A stretch of DNA of 44,969 nt from CAYNRG01 sp047974855 (GCA_047974855.1 JBKECT010000001.1:1-44969); one strand, 5' to 3'; shown: positions 14,937-24,144, numbered from the stretch's first letter. Notes: generated from the letters alone by a model not told the origin. Numbers and translations: made by a program.

Positions 14937-17868
14937 CTTTATCACCTCTATTTTTCATCGCTGCTAAAAGAGATCTAATCCTAATTTTTATAGCACCTAA
15001 ATTATCAATTTCATCAATCTTAATTTGCGTGTATAATTTATCACTATCTTTTAGAATTCCTTTCATCTCATCTGTGGTAATAGAGTCTAGTCCACATCCA
15101 AATGAAACAAGTTGAATCAGCTCACAGTTATCCATTTGCGCGACCGCTTGTGCCGCTTGGTATAATCGTGCATGATAAGTCCATTGGTTAAGCACGTTAA
15201 AGGCTTTAAATGCTACTTCCTTTGGTACACTGTCTTCACTAATGACAGCACACCCAAGTGATGTGATTAAGCGATCAATTCCATGATTAATTTCTGGATC
15301 AACATGGTATGGTCTGCCCGCAAGACAGATGATTGGTCTGTTTTCTTTTTTTGCTGATGCAAGGGCATCCTTAGCATACTCCTTTATTTCTTGATTGAAT
15401 TTTTTATACTCATCATACGCCGTTTGCGTTGCTTTTTGAATTTCCTTTTTACTAATTCTGAAAGGGGTCTTCTTAAACTCTTCCTCCATCTTTTTAACGA
15501 ATTCTTTTGGATTGTTTAAACTCAAATATGGATAGTGAAATTGCACATCATCCATATCTACATTCGATGCAATAACTTCTGGGTAGTAGGCTACAATAGG
15601 GCAATTAAAACAGTTGTCACTAATTCCTTCATCAAAATTATATGTCATCGCAGGATAAAAGATTTGCTTAATTCCTTTGTTGACCAAATTCAAAATGTGT
15701 CCATGCACAATCTTAGCGGGGTAACACGCAGTGTCTGATGGGATTGTATGTTGTCCCAAATTATAAATAGCTTTATTTGATTTATCAGAGAGAACCACAT
15801 CAAATCCTAGTATTGTCAAAAAAGTATGCCAAAACGGTAAGTTTTCATACATGTTGAGAACCATTGGAATGCCTACTTGCCCAAATCGCCCGCTTCCTGT
15901 TTTATTTTTATATCGTTCAAGTTGACTATACTTAAAACTATACACATTAGGGATGCTGACATCTTCTTGTCCCTTGATTGGCCTTTCGCATTTATTCCCA
16001 GCAATTAACTTTTTGCCATCATTAAATTGATTCACTGTTAAACTACAATGATTAGTACAAAGATTACAATTAATCGAACTAGATTGGTGAGTAAATCTTT
16101 GAAGCTGTTCCAATGAGATTGTTGAACTGTTTTCAAGGTTTAACTCCCTTGAAACTAAAGCCATTCCAAAAGCTCCCATTAGCCCAGATATTTTAGGTCG
16201 TATAACATTTTTACCTAGTTCTCTTTCAAAACTTCTTAGAACTGTATCATTGTAAAAAGTTCCACCTTGAACTACAATTTTGTTACCCAAATCTTCAGGA
16301 TCATTGATTCGAATAACCTTGTATAGTGCATTCTTCACCACAGAAAGTGCCAACCCTGCACTTATATCTTCTACTGTCGCACCATTTTTCTGTGCTTCTT
16401 TAACACTAGAATTCATAAATACCGTACATCTAGATCCTAAGTCTACTGGGGCTTTACCCATTAAACCCATTTGAGAAAATTGAACAATATCATACCCTAG
16501 TGAGTGAGCAAAAGTTTCAATGAACGATCCACAACCACTACTGCAGGCTTCATTTAATATGATTTCATCAATCGTGCCATCCTTTATTCTAAAACACTTC
16601 ATATCTTGTCCGCCAATATCAATGATAAACTCTACTTCTGGTTCGAAATATTGAGCAGCACGATAATGAGCCACTGTTTCTACTTCCCCACAGTCTAAAC
16701 CAAAAGCCTGTCGAATTAATTCTTCCCCATACCCCGTAGATCCAGCTCCCGCCAGAATAAGGGATGGATTAGTGGCATAGATGTGTTGAAGTTGTTGCTT
16801 TACGACTTCTATAGGATTGCCTTTATTGCTTGTATAGTTCGAATATAACAAATTAGCTTCTTCATCAATTAACGCAATCTTTGTCGTGGTACTTCCTGCA
16901 TCAATCCCTAAATAAGCTTTTCCCTTATAGGTCTTTAAATCTCTTTCTTTAACATTTGCACTTTCGTGTCTTTCTTTAAATGCCAGATACTCTTCATCGC
17001 TTGCAAACAAAGGTTCTAACCCTGCTTGAATAATCTTTGTCCTCGCACATCGTTCTAATATTTCTTTTAGTTGCTTGTAGCTATAGCTTTCTTCTGAGTT
17101 TCCAGCATCAATTGCAGCTCCCAACGCCACAAAGTATGGTCCAGTCTCTGGCAGTCTTCCTTCACCTTCATTTAATTTGAGTGTTTCTATAAATCTCATT
17201 CTAAGCCCTTCATTAAAAGATAGTGGTCCACCTAAAAATAAGATATTCCCTTTTATTCTTCTCCCTTGAGCTAATCCAGCAATTGTTTGGTCAACCACCG
17301 CTTGAAAGATGCTCGCAGCTATATTTTCTTTTTGTGCCCCTTGGTTAATTAGTGGCTGAACATCTGTTTTCGCAAAAACACCACATCGTGAAGCGATAGG
17401 GTATAGCTTCGTATAATTTTTGCTTAATTGATCCAATTCTTCTAGTTCCACATTCAGTAACGCTGCCATTTGATCAATGAAAGCTCCCGTTCCACCAGCA
17501 CATGTAGAATTCATTCTTTCTTCTATGGCTCCTTGTAGAAAAATAATTTTAGCATCTTCTCCACCTAATTCGATAACCACATCGGTATCACCATGAAACT
17601 TTTTTACCGCTTGAGTTGTAGCAAATACCTCTTGAACAAAATGGAGCTTCCCTAAATCCGCAATCCCTAGCCCTGCTGATCCTGTTACTGCAATTTGAAT
17701 CTGATCATTTTTTAAGTATGGCTCTATCTCTTCTATTTTTTGTAAAGCCATCTCACGCACTCTAGATTTGTGTCTTTCATAACTCTTATAAATAATGTTG
17801 TCTTGTTCATTCAGTACAATAACTTTAATTGTCGTTGATCCAACATCTAACCCAACTCTGACTGTCAT
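14923..17868 (-). CDS. Acyl-CoA dehydratase activase (two BadF/HgdC ATPase domains plus DUF2229)
   Basis: A 981-aa ATP-dependent electron-transfer activator. It has two ASKHA-fold ATPase domains: VRVGLDVGSTTIKVIVL with ELGGEDAK and NSTCAGGTGAFIDQ (about 1-255), then AYLGIDAGSTTTKIAL with DIGGQDMK and NEACSSGCGSFIET (about 315-575). Each Cys in these motifs is a candidate ligand for a [4Fe-4S] cluster shared at a dimer interface, as in HgdC. The remainder (about 590-970) has clustered cysteines (CNLCTNHC, SDTACYPAK, DNCFNCP, SFGCGLDS). The family drives low-potential ATP-dependent reductions, so an anaerobic life style is suggested. The start at 17868 follows GAAAGAG. It is operonic with the downstream C-part. 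Confidence 0.9.
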   Translation of the reverse strand: MTVRVGLDVGSTTIKVIVLNEQDNIIYKSYERHKSRVREMALQKIEEIEPYLKNDQIQIAVTGSAGLGIADLGKLHFVQEVFATTQAVKKFHGDTDVVIELGGEDAKIIFLQGAIEERMNSTCAGGTGAFIDQMAALLNVELEELDQLSKNYTKLYPIASRCGVFAKTDVQPLINQGAQKENIAASIFQAVVDQTIAGLAQGRRIKGNILFLGGPLSFNEGLRMRFIETLKLNEGEGRLPETGPYFVALGAAIDAGNSEESYSYKQLKEILERCARTKIIQAGLEPLFASDEEYLAFKERHESANVKERDLKTYKGKAYLGIDAGSTTTKIALIDEEANLLYSNYTSNKGNPIEVVKQQLQHIYATNPSLILAGAGSTGYGEELIRQAFGLDCGEVETVAHYRAAQYFEPEVEFIIDIGGQDMKCFRIKDGTIDEIILNEACSSGCGSFIETFAHSLGYDIVQFSQMGLMGKAPVDLGSRCTVFMNSSVKEAQKNGATVEDISAGLALSVVKNALYKVIRINDPEDLGNKIVVQGGTFYNDTVLRSFERELGKNVIRPKISGLMGAFGMALVSRELNLENSSTISLEQLQRFTHQSSSINCNLCTNHCSLTVNQFNDGKKLIAGNKCERPIKGQEDVSIPNVYSFKYSQLERYKNKTGSGRFGQVGIPMVLNMYENLPFWHTFLTILGFDVVLSDKSNKAIYNLGQHTIPSDTACYPAKIVHGHILNLVNKGIKQIFYPAMTYNFDEGISDNCFNCPIVAYYPEVIASNVDMDDVQFHYPYLSLNNPKEFVKKMEEEFKKTPFRISKKEIQKATQTAYDEYKKFNQEIKEYAKDALASAKKENRPIICLAGRPYHVDPEINHGIDRLITSLGCAVISEDSVPKEVAFKAFNVLNQWTYHARLYQAAQAVAQMDNCELIQLVSFGCGLDSITTDEMKGILKDSDKLYTQIKIDEIDNLGAIKIRIRSLLAAMKNRGDKDARN

Positions 17869-17901
17869 ATATTCACTCTTTCTGCCAATTTCATTGCCTT
17901 A

Positions 17902-17907
17902 TCATTC
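17902..17907 (-). promoter_or_regulatory. Candidate promoter element of the activase operon
   Basis: On the minus strand TGTTAGAAT gives an extended -10 (TAGAAT, approximately 17902-17907) about 35 nt before the activase start. The -35 region is poor. Confidence 0.35.
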
Positions 17908-17949
17908 TAACACATCGCCATTATTTTATCTAGTCTATTTTATTTGTGA

Positions 17950-17965
17950 TGTTTCACGTGAAACA
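17950..17965. other. parS: parS site 1 (ParB-binding palindrome)
   Basis: TGTTTCACGTGAAACA at 17950-17965 is identical to the parS 16-mer consensus (TGTTNCACGTGAAACA). It is intergenic, next to the T-tract of the serS terminator and about 10 kb from the DnaA-box cluster. ParB in this window has the matching helix-turn-helix type. Confidence 0.93.
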
Positions 17966-17966
17966 T

Positions 17967-17997
17967 TTAAAAAAGAAGCGGCTTATTTCCGCTTCTT
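17967..17997 (-). terminator. Terminator of serS
   Basis: AAGAAGCGG and CCGCTTCTT form a perfect 9-bp stem with a 7-nt loop, followed on the minus strand by TTTTTT. The stop codon of serS (17983-17985) lies in the loop region, so the gene ends inside its own terminator. Confidence 0.85.
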
Positions 17998-19269
17998 CAA
18001 CTCCTTTATGCCACCCATATATGCACGTAGTTTTTCTGGTATCGCTACACTACCATCTTCTTTCAAATTGTTTTCCAAAAATGAAATTAACATTCTCGGA
18101 GGAGCCACAACCGTGTTATTCAAAGTGTGTGCGAAATATTTTCCATCGCTACCTTGAACTCGAATGCCCATGCGTCGTGCTTGAGCATCCCCTAAATTTG
18201 AGCAGCTACCCACTTCAAAGTACTTTTGTTGTCGTGGTGACCAAGCCTCAATATCACAACTCTTTACTTTCAAGTCTGCTAGATCTCCCGAACAACATTC
18301 TAGCGTCCTAACCGGAATATCCAGCGTCTTAAAGAACTCAACGCTGTATTGCCACATTTTTTCATACCACTCCATACTTTCTTCAGGCTTGCATAGAACA
18401 ACCATTTCTTGTTTGTCAAACTGATGAACCCTAAACACCCCTCGTTCTTCAATTCCGTGTGCTCCTACTTCCTTTCTAAAGCAAGGCGAGGAAGATGTAT
18501 AACGTTGAGGTAATTGTTCCTCTTCTAGTATTGTGTCCATATAGCGTCCAATCATAGAATGCTCTGATGTTCCTATCAAATACAAGTCCTCTCCTTCTAC
18601 CTTGTACATCATATTTTCCATTTCTTCAAAGCTCATTACACCTTGTACCACTTCACTGCGAATCATAAAGGGAGGAATACAGTACGTAAATCCCTTGTCT
18701 ATCATAAAGTCCCGTGCGTATGTTGTCATTGCCGAGTGCAGCCTAGCTATATCTCCCACAAGGTAATAAAATCCATTCCCACTTGTTTTCCTTGCACTGT
18801 CTAAATCTAACCCCGCTAAGCTCTCCATAATTTCTGTATGGTATGGGATTTCATAGTTCGGAACTGTCGCTTCTCCAAATCGCTCAACCTCCACATTCTC
18901 TGTGTCATCTTTTCCAAGCGGCACTGTATCATGGATAATATTTGGAATGACCATCATTCTTTCTTTAATTTCTTTTGAAAGTATTTCTTCTCTTTCTTCA
19001 AAAGCTTTAATTTCATCTCCCAGACTTCCAACTTCTTCTTTAACACGATCTGCTTCGTCCTTCTTACCCTGCTGCATCAAACCACCAATTTCTTTAGACT
19101 TTGAGTTACGCAACGCTCTGCATTCATCCGCTTTTGTCTTAATTTGTCTGAATTCCAAATCCTTTTCAATAATTTCATCAACCAATACAAGTTTGTTGTC
19201 TTGAAACTTCTTTTTAATATTTTCCTTAACAATCTCTGGATTTTCTCTCACTAGTTTAATATCAATCAT
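17983..19269 (-). CDS. serS: Seryl-tRNA synthetase
   Basis: A class II synthetase charging tRNA-Ser. The true start is the ATG at 19269 (MIDIKLVRENPEIVKENI), giving 428 aa, with AGGAGGAG 7 nt upstream. The 21 codons in front of it in frame are translated T-box leader. An N-terminal helical arm (about 30-100) clamps the tRNA long variable arm. The catalytic domain shows motif 2 (SPCFRKEVGAHG, then GVFRVHQFDKQEM) and motif 3 (NNTVVAPPRML), plus SCSNLGDAQARR, close to the usual SCSNxxDFQARR. It is regulated by the upstream serine T-box, and parS palindromes flank it on both sides. Confidence 0.97.
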   Translation of the reverse strand: MIDIKLVRENPEIVKENIKKKFQDNKLVLVDEIIEKDLEFRQIKTKADECRALRNSKSKEIGGLMQQGKKDEADRVKEEVGSLGDEIKAFEEREEILSKEIKERMMVIPNIIHDTVPLGKDDTENVEVERFGEATVPNYEIPYHTEIMESLAGLDLDSARKTSGNGFYYLVGDIARLHSAMTTYARDFMIDKGFTYCIPPFMIRSEVVQGVMSFEEMENMMYKVEGEDLYLIGTSEHSMIGRYMDTILEEEQLPQRYTSSSPCFRKEVGAHGIEERGVFRVHQFDKQEMVVLCKPEESMEWYEKMWQYSVEFFKTLDIPVRTLECCSGDLADLKVKSCDIEAWSPRQQKYFEVGSCSNLGDAQARRMGIRVQGSDGKYFAHTLNNTVVAPPRMLISFLENNLKEDGSVAIPEKLRAYMGGIKELKKRK

Positions 19270-19290
19270 GTCTTTTCTCCTCCTGACAAT

Positions 19291-19313
19291 AAAAAAAGCA
19301 CCCTTAAGGGACG
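19291..19313 (-). terminator. Regulatory terminator of the serS T-box
   Basis: On the minus strand CCCTTAAGGG and GGGTGC precede a run of seven T, 21 nt before the serS start. GGTGC can pair with GCACC of the T-box sequence, so terminator and antiterminator are mutually exclusive, as expected for a T-box. Confidence 0.8.
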
Positions 19314-19344
19314 AATTTCTCCGTGGTGCCACCCTTCTTTAAAA

Positions 19345-19360
19345 TGTTTCACGTGAAACA
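19345..19360. other. parS: parS site 2, inside the serS T-box leader
   Basis: TGTTTCACGTGAAACA at 19345-19360 is a second exact parS palindrome, 1,395 bp from site 1. As RNA it can also fold into a hairpin, in the linker just before the antiterminator. Confidence 0.93.
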
Positions 19361-19514
19361 AATTAACTCTCCCAATAACGGTTGGTTGCCGGAAAGTTTT
19401 TTTACTTCCACTCCAAGGGAGATTCAAATCAATGACACTCTAGTTTTCACCAACCACTAGATCTCTGCTATGCCTTTTTGATTTTACTTATCCTTTTCTT
19501 CGTTTTATGTGCCT

Positions 19515-19543
19515 ATTGTATCTCTGTTTGCTATTTTTGTCAA
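19515..19543 (-). promoter_or_regulatory. Consensus sigma-A promoter of serS
   Basis: TTGACA (19538-19543) and TACAAT (19515-19520) on the minus strand are separated by exactly 17 nt. Transcription should start near 19508, giving a leader of about 240 nt. This and the T-box, together with the gyrA terminator, account for the 19270-19742 gap. Confidence 0.85.
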
Positions 19544-19650
19544 CATTTTGATTTTTCTGCTATTTCACCCCATTATTTATATTTCTTTAAAATTGCTTTC
19601 ATCCCCTTATAAATAAAGGCTTTGTAGCTGTTTTTATTCAGATTTTCAAC

Positions 19651-19687
19651 AAAAAAAGACCCTTTATTTTTTATTTAAAAGGTCTTT
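19651..19687 (-). terminator. Terminator of the yaaA-recF-gyrB-gyrA operon
   Basis: On the minus strand AAAGACC...GGGTCTTT pair, with further A-T pairs inside and an A/T loop, followed by TTTTTTG. It begins about 55 nt after the gyrA stop codon. Confidence 0.7.
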
Positions 19688-19742
19688 ACCTTACCTCAAG
19701 CCCGCTAACGCTCTCTGAGAGGGTTTCTTTTTTATCTTATTT

Positions 19743-22202
19743 TTATTCTTGTTCTTCTGTTTCCACGACAGCCACTGTGGACACTTTGCTTTCAGTATCT
19801 GTGTTGATCAATCTAACTCCTTGTGTTGACCGACTGTAAGTTGAAACTTGTTCCAAACTAATTCTGATGACAATCCCTGCATCTGTCATAATCATACAAT
19901 CTTCTAATCCAGACACAGCCTTAAAGGAAACAAGCTCCCCATTTTTTTCTGTAACTTTCAGTGTGGTTACCCCTTTTGCACCTCTGTTAGTAATTCTATA
20001 TTCGCCTAATGGAGATTTTTTTCCATATCCTTTTTCAGAAATAGATAAAATAAATTCTCCTTCTTTCGATGTCGCTATTCCTACAACTTTCGACCCATCA
20101 GTATTAAACCCTTTAACTCCCGATGCTACTCTTCCCATTGCTCGAATTGCTTTTTCATCAAACCGAACCGCTTTTCCGTTTGATCCCGCAATAATTATTT
20201 CATCATTGCCTGTTGTTGCTTTTACCATCACTAATTCATCATTGTCTTTTAGTCCAATCGCAATTTTACCATTTTGGCGAATGCTATCAAACTCATTTAA
20301 TTCTACTCTCTTTACGATTCCATTTTGAGTTACAAAGAATAAATACTTATATTCATTGTTATCCTTTTTAATAGGTACCAGCGTTCTAATAACTTCATCT
20401 TTGTCTAAATTCATTAAATTAACAATTGGAATTCCTTTTGACACCCTTGAAGCTTCTGGAACATTATATCCTTTAATACGGTATACTTTTCCTTGATTAG
20501 AGAAAGCAAGCAAGGTATCATGTGTTGACATGGATACAATCTGGTCAATAAGATCGTTCTCATTCACACTCATTCCTTTTACTCCCTTACCACCACGATT
20601 TTGAACACGATAGGTATCTGATGCAATCCGCTTGATGTACCCTTGTGTCGTTCTAGCGATGATAATATCTTCCACGGGAATTAAATCTTCATCTTCCATA
20701 TCAATGTCAGCATCAATAATTTCAGAACGTCTTTCATCATTATATTTTTCTTTTACTTCTACTAATTCTTTTTTAATAATCTCAATAACCCTTGTCTGAT
20801 TTCCAAGAATATCTTTTAAGTCTTCGATAAGAACCATTAATTCTTGGTGTTCATCTTCGATTTTTTGTCTTTCAAGTCCTGTAAGTCTTCTGAATTGCAT
20901 GTCCAAAATTGCTTTGGCTTGCACTTCGCTTAGCCCAAATTCTTCAATTAGTTTTGGCGTCGCTTCTGCAGGGTCTTTAGATGCTCTAATTGTTTTTAAA
21001 ATTGCATCCAAATGATCTAGTGCAATTTTTAATCCCTCTAAAATATGTGCCCTATCTTCTGCTTTTTTCAATTCATAATTTGTTCTTCGTACAGTAACAT
21101 CAATTTGATGTTCAGCATAATATTTTAGAGTATCGATAATTCCTAGTTGCAATGGTCGGTTGTTGACCAGTACTACGTTATTCACTCCAAATGACGATTG
21201 CAATGCAGTTGTCTTGTATAATTGATTCAACAACACCTCAGCTTGAACATCTTTTCTCAATTCAATAACAATTCGAATTCCGTTACGATTTGATTCATCT
21301 CTCAAATCGGTGATTCCCTCTATTATTTTGTTGCGAACTAAATCTGCTATCTTTTCAACAAGGTTTGCTTTATTTACCATATATGGGATTTCAGTAACAA
21401 TAATCCTAGTTTTCCCATTACTCATTTCTTCTACATTTGTTTTAGCACGCATCACAACGCTGCCATGCCCAGTTTCGTATGCTTTCTTTATTCCAGCTCG
21501 ACCTAAAATATATGCCCCTGTTGGAAAGTCTGGTCCTTGGATATATTTTTCCATTAGCTCCATTACTGTGATGTCTGGATTATCCATAATCGCAATCGTT
21601 GCATCTATGGTTTCTCCTAAGTTATGCGGTGGAATATTCGTTGCCATTCCAACTGCAATTCCTGTGGTTCCATTAACTAACAAGTTTGGAAAGCGACTTG
21701 GAAGGACAACTGGTTCTTTTTCTTCACCATCATAGTTATCTTGCCAGTCAACGGTTTCTTTATCAATATCTTTTAAAATTTCAGAAGCTATTTTCGACAT
21801 TCTCGCCTCTGTATAACGCATCGCTGCCGCACCATCTCCATCAATAGATCCAAAGTTTCCATGACCATCTACAAGTGGATAACGAAAACTAAATGGTTGT
21901 GACATACGGACCATTGACTCATACACCGCACTATCTCCATGCGGGTGATATTTACCAATAACATCCCCAACTATACGTGCTGATTTTTTATGTGGTTTAT
22001 CTGCTGTCATCCCCAAATCATTCATCGCATATAGAATACGACGGTGAACTGGTTTTAATCCATCCCGAACATCTGGTAAAGCACGTGAAACAATAACAGA
22101 CATCGAGTAATCTAAGAAAGAGGTTCTCATTTCTTTTGAAACATCGGTTGTTGATATCTTCCCGTGGTTGAATTTCTCAGGATTATATTTATTATCTTCC
22201 AT
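19743..22202 (-). CDS. gyrA: DNA gyrase subunit A
   Basis: GyrA is the breakage-reunion subunit of the enzyme that introduces negative supercoils. It has 819 aa. The catalytic tyrosine is Tyr130 in AAMRYTEAR. The quinolone-resistance region reads HPHGDSAVYESMVR with Ser91 and Glu95 (E. coli 83 and 87), the usual susceptible residues. The C-terminal beta-pinwheel has a GyrA box QNRGGKG in place of QRRGGKG. It ends in an acidic tail (VVETEEQE). The gene begins 10 nt after the gyrB stop codon and is the last of its operon, with a terminator behind it. Confidence 0.98.
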   Translation of the reverse strand: MEDNKYNPEKFNHGKISTTDVSKEMRTSFLDYSMSVIVSRALPDVRDGLKPVHRRILYAMNDLGMTADKPHKKSARIVGDVIGKYHPHGDSAVYESMVRMSQPFSFRYPLVDGHGNFGSIDGDGAAAMRYTEARMSKIASEILKDIDKETVDWQDNYDGEEKEPVVLPSRFPNLLVNGTTGIAVGMATNIPPHNLGETIDATIAIMDNPDITVMELMEKYIQGPDFPTGAYILGRAGIKKAYETGHGSVVMRAKTNVEEMSNGKTRIIVTEIPYMVNKANLVEKIADLVRNKIIEGITDLRDESNRNGIRIVIELRKDVQAEVLLNQLYKTTALQSSFGVNNVVLVNNRPLQLGIIDTLKYYAEHQIDVTVRRTNYELKKAEDRAHILEGLKIALDHLDAILKTIRASKDPAEATPKLIEEFGLSEVQAKAILDMQFRRLTGLERQKIEDEHQELMVLIEDLKDILGNQTRVIEIIKKELVEVKEKYNDERRSEIIDADIDMEDEDLIPVEDIIIARTTQGYIKRIASDTYRVQNRGGKGVKGMSVNENDLIDQIVSMSTHDTLLAFSNQGKVYRIKGYNVPEASRVSKGIPIVNLMNLDKDEVIRTLVPIKKDNNEYKYLFFVTQNGIVKRVELNEFDSIRQNGKIAIGLKDNDELVMVKATTGNDEIIIAGSNGKAVRFDEKAIRAMGRVASGVKGFNTDGSKVVGIATSKEGEFILSISEKGYGKKSPLGEYRITNRGAKGVTTLKVTEKNGELVSFKAVSGLEDCMIMTDAGIVIRISLEQVSTYSRSTQGVRLINTDTESKVSTVAVVETEEQE

Positions 22203-22212
22203 GATTACCCCC

Positions 22213-24144
22213 TTAAATATCTAAATTCTTAACGAATTTAGCGTTTTCAACAATAAAGTTTTTTCTTGGTTCTACTTCTTCTCCCATTAGAGTACTAAAT
22301 ATTTCATCCGCATCCATTGCGTCTTCTATTTCAACCTTGATTAGTGTTCTTACTTCAGGGTCCATTGTTGTTTCCCAAAGTTGCTCAGGATTCATTTCTC
22401 CCAGCCCTTTATACCGTTGAATAGAATATCTCGAACCAAATTCTTCTTTAAGAGTTTCTAATTCATTTTCTGTGTAAGCATAGCGAACCGCATTCCCTTT
22501 TTGAATTTTGTATAACGGTGGTTGAGCAATATAGATGTACCCTTGTTCAATCAGCGGTTTTAAATAGCGATAAAAGAACGTCAGCAACAAAGTTCTAATG
22601 TGAGCTCCATCAACATCGGCATCGGTCATAATAACAATTTTATGATATCTTATTTTGTCCATTGTGAATTCTTTACCAATACCACAACCGAATGCTGTAA
22701 CCATTGAGCGAATTTCATTATTGTCATAAATTCTATCTATTCGTGCTTTTTCAACATTTAAGATTTTTCCTCTAAGTGGTAAAATAGCTTGAAATTTACT
22801 ATCTCTTCCCTGTTTAGCACTTCCTCCAGCTGAATCTCCTTCGACGATGTATATTTCTGATATACTTGCGTCTTTACTCGAACAGTCTGCTAATTTTCCT
22901 GGCAAACTAGAAATTTCTAAAGCTCCTTTTCTTCGTGTTGATTCTCTCGCTTTTATAGCCGCTACTCTTGCTCGTGCTGCAATAACCGCTTTATCTAGAA
23001 TAATTTTTGCCTCTGCTGGTTTTTCCATCAAAAAACGTTGAAGACTCTCTGAAAAGATTGATGATACTATTTTTCTTACTTCACTATTTCCTAATTTACT
23101 TTTAGTCTGTCCCTCATATTGTGGGTTTGGATGCTTAATAGAAATAATTGCTGTAATCCCTTCCTGAACATCTTCTGATTGTAATCCATCTTCCCCTTTA
23201 AGCATTCCTTTTTCTTTACCGTACGCATTGATTACTCGACGCAAAGCACTTCTAAATCCCTCCTCATGAGTTCCTCCTTCTTGCGTATTTATATTATTAC
23301 AGAACGTATACACAGTAGGTATACATCCATCATTATATTGCAAAGCTACTTCAACTTGAATTCCTTCTTCTTCCCCTTCGCAATAGACAATTTCATCATG
23401 AATTGGCTTCTTTGTTTTATTAACAAATTGAACATACTCTTTCAATCCACCCTCATAATAAAATTCTTGTTTCCCTTTTGCATTTTCTTCTCTTTCATCA
23501 ATAAAAATTAAACGAATCCCTTTATTTAAAAAAGCTATTTGTCTTAATCTATCTCTCAGTATGTCATAATTATATTCTGTTGTTTCTTGGAAAATTAAAG
23601 GATCCGCTTTAAAGCGAACTTTTGATCCATGTTTATCTTTATCACATTGACCAATTTCGTGTAATGGAATTTTCGTTTCTCCCCCATTTTCAAAACGAAT
23701 AAAATATTCTTTTCCTTGATTATATACTGTAACTTCCAACCATTCACTCAAGGCATTTACTACTGAGGCTCCAACTCCATGAAGACCTCCAGATACTTTA
23801 TAAGCTCCTCCGCCAAATTTTCCTCCTGCATGCAATACGGTAAAAATTGTTTCTACAGTAGACTTTCCTGTCTTCTCATGAATTCCAGTTGGCATACCAC
23901 GACCATCATCTTGAACAGTTACAATATTGTTTTTATCAACAATTACTTCGATAGTAGATGCATATCCCGCTAAAGCTTCATCTATTCCATTATCGACAAT
24001 TTCCCATACTAAATGATGTAATCCTTTGCTTGATGTTGTTCCTATATACATCCCCGGTCTTTTTCTAACTGCTTCTAACCCTTCAAGGACTTGAATATCA
24101 CTATCATTGTAAGTGTGTTGTACCTTGTTTATATTTTCACTCAT
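22213..24144 (-). CDS. gyrB: DNA gyrase subunit B
   Basis: GyrB is the ATPase subunit of gyrase, 643 aa. The GHKL ATP site shows EIVDNGIDEAL, DDGRGMPTGIH and GGLHGVGASVVNALS. The Toprim domain shows the signature IVEGDSAGGSAKQGRD, PLRGKILNVEKAR and MTDADVDGAHIRTLLLTF. The C-terminal GLGEMNPEQLWETTMDP is intact. Its start overlaps recF by 8 nt (24137-24144), which suggests translational coupling. It is the third gene of yaaA-recF-gyrB-gyrA. Confidence 0.98.
   Translation of the reverse strand: MSENINKVQHTYNDSDIQVLEGLEAVRKRPGMYIGTTSSKGLHHLVWEIVDNGIDEALAGYASTIEVIVDKNNIVTVQDDGRGMPTGIHEKTGKSTVETIFTVLHAGGKFGGGAYKVSGGLHGVGASVVNALSEWLEVTVYNQGKEYFIRFENGGETKIPLHEIGQCDKDKHGSKVRFKADPLIFQETTEYNYDILRDRLRQIAFLNKGIRLIFIDEREENAKGKQEFYYEGGLKEYVQFVNKTKKPIHDEIVYCEGEEEGIQVEVALQYNDGCIPTVYTFCNNINTQEGGTHEEGFRSALRRVINAYGKEKGMLKGEDGLQSEDVQEGITAIISIKHPNPQYEGQTKSKLGNSEVRKIVSSIFSESLQRFLMEKPAEAKIILDKAVIAARARVAAIKARESTRRKGALEISSLPGKLADCSSKDASISEIYIVEGDSAGGSAKQGRDSKFQAILPLRGKILNVEKARIDRIYDNNEIRSMVTAFGCGIGKEFTMDKIRYHKIVIMTDADVDGAHIRTLLLTFFYRYLKPLIEQGYIYIAQPPLYKIQKGNAVRYAYTENELETLKEEFGSRYSIQRYKGLGEMNPEQLWETTMDPEVRTLIKVEIEDAMDADEIFSTLMGEEVEPRKNFIVENAKFVKNLDI

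Larger units (their letters stand above)
19285..19510 (-). promoter_or_regulatory. Serine T-box leader of serS
   Basis: The T-box core GGGTGGCACCACGG (minus strand, 19319-19334) is the antiterminator bulge strand. Its UGGC is complementary to the GCCA end of an uncharged tRNA with discriminator G, as tRNA-Ser has. Stem I lies upstream, with a hairpin CTAGT...ACTAG at about 19438-19462 and a downstream GAATCTCC segment that offers the serine triplet TCT or TCC as specifier; I cannot fix which. When tRNA-Ser is uncharged, the antiterminator forms and serS is read. A perfect parS site (19345-19360) lies between Stem I and the antiterminator. Confidence 0.9.

Noticed and set aside
19270..19332. 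21-codon extension of serS
   Set aside because: It is the T-box antiterminator and terminator read as protein. The AGGAGGAG site fixes the start at 19269.
22077..22092. Third parS-like sequence (CACGTGAAACA) in gyrA
   Set aside because: One half-site matches but the other is TAAAG in place of TGTTT. It encodes the conserved SRALPD region of GyrA.
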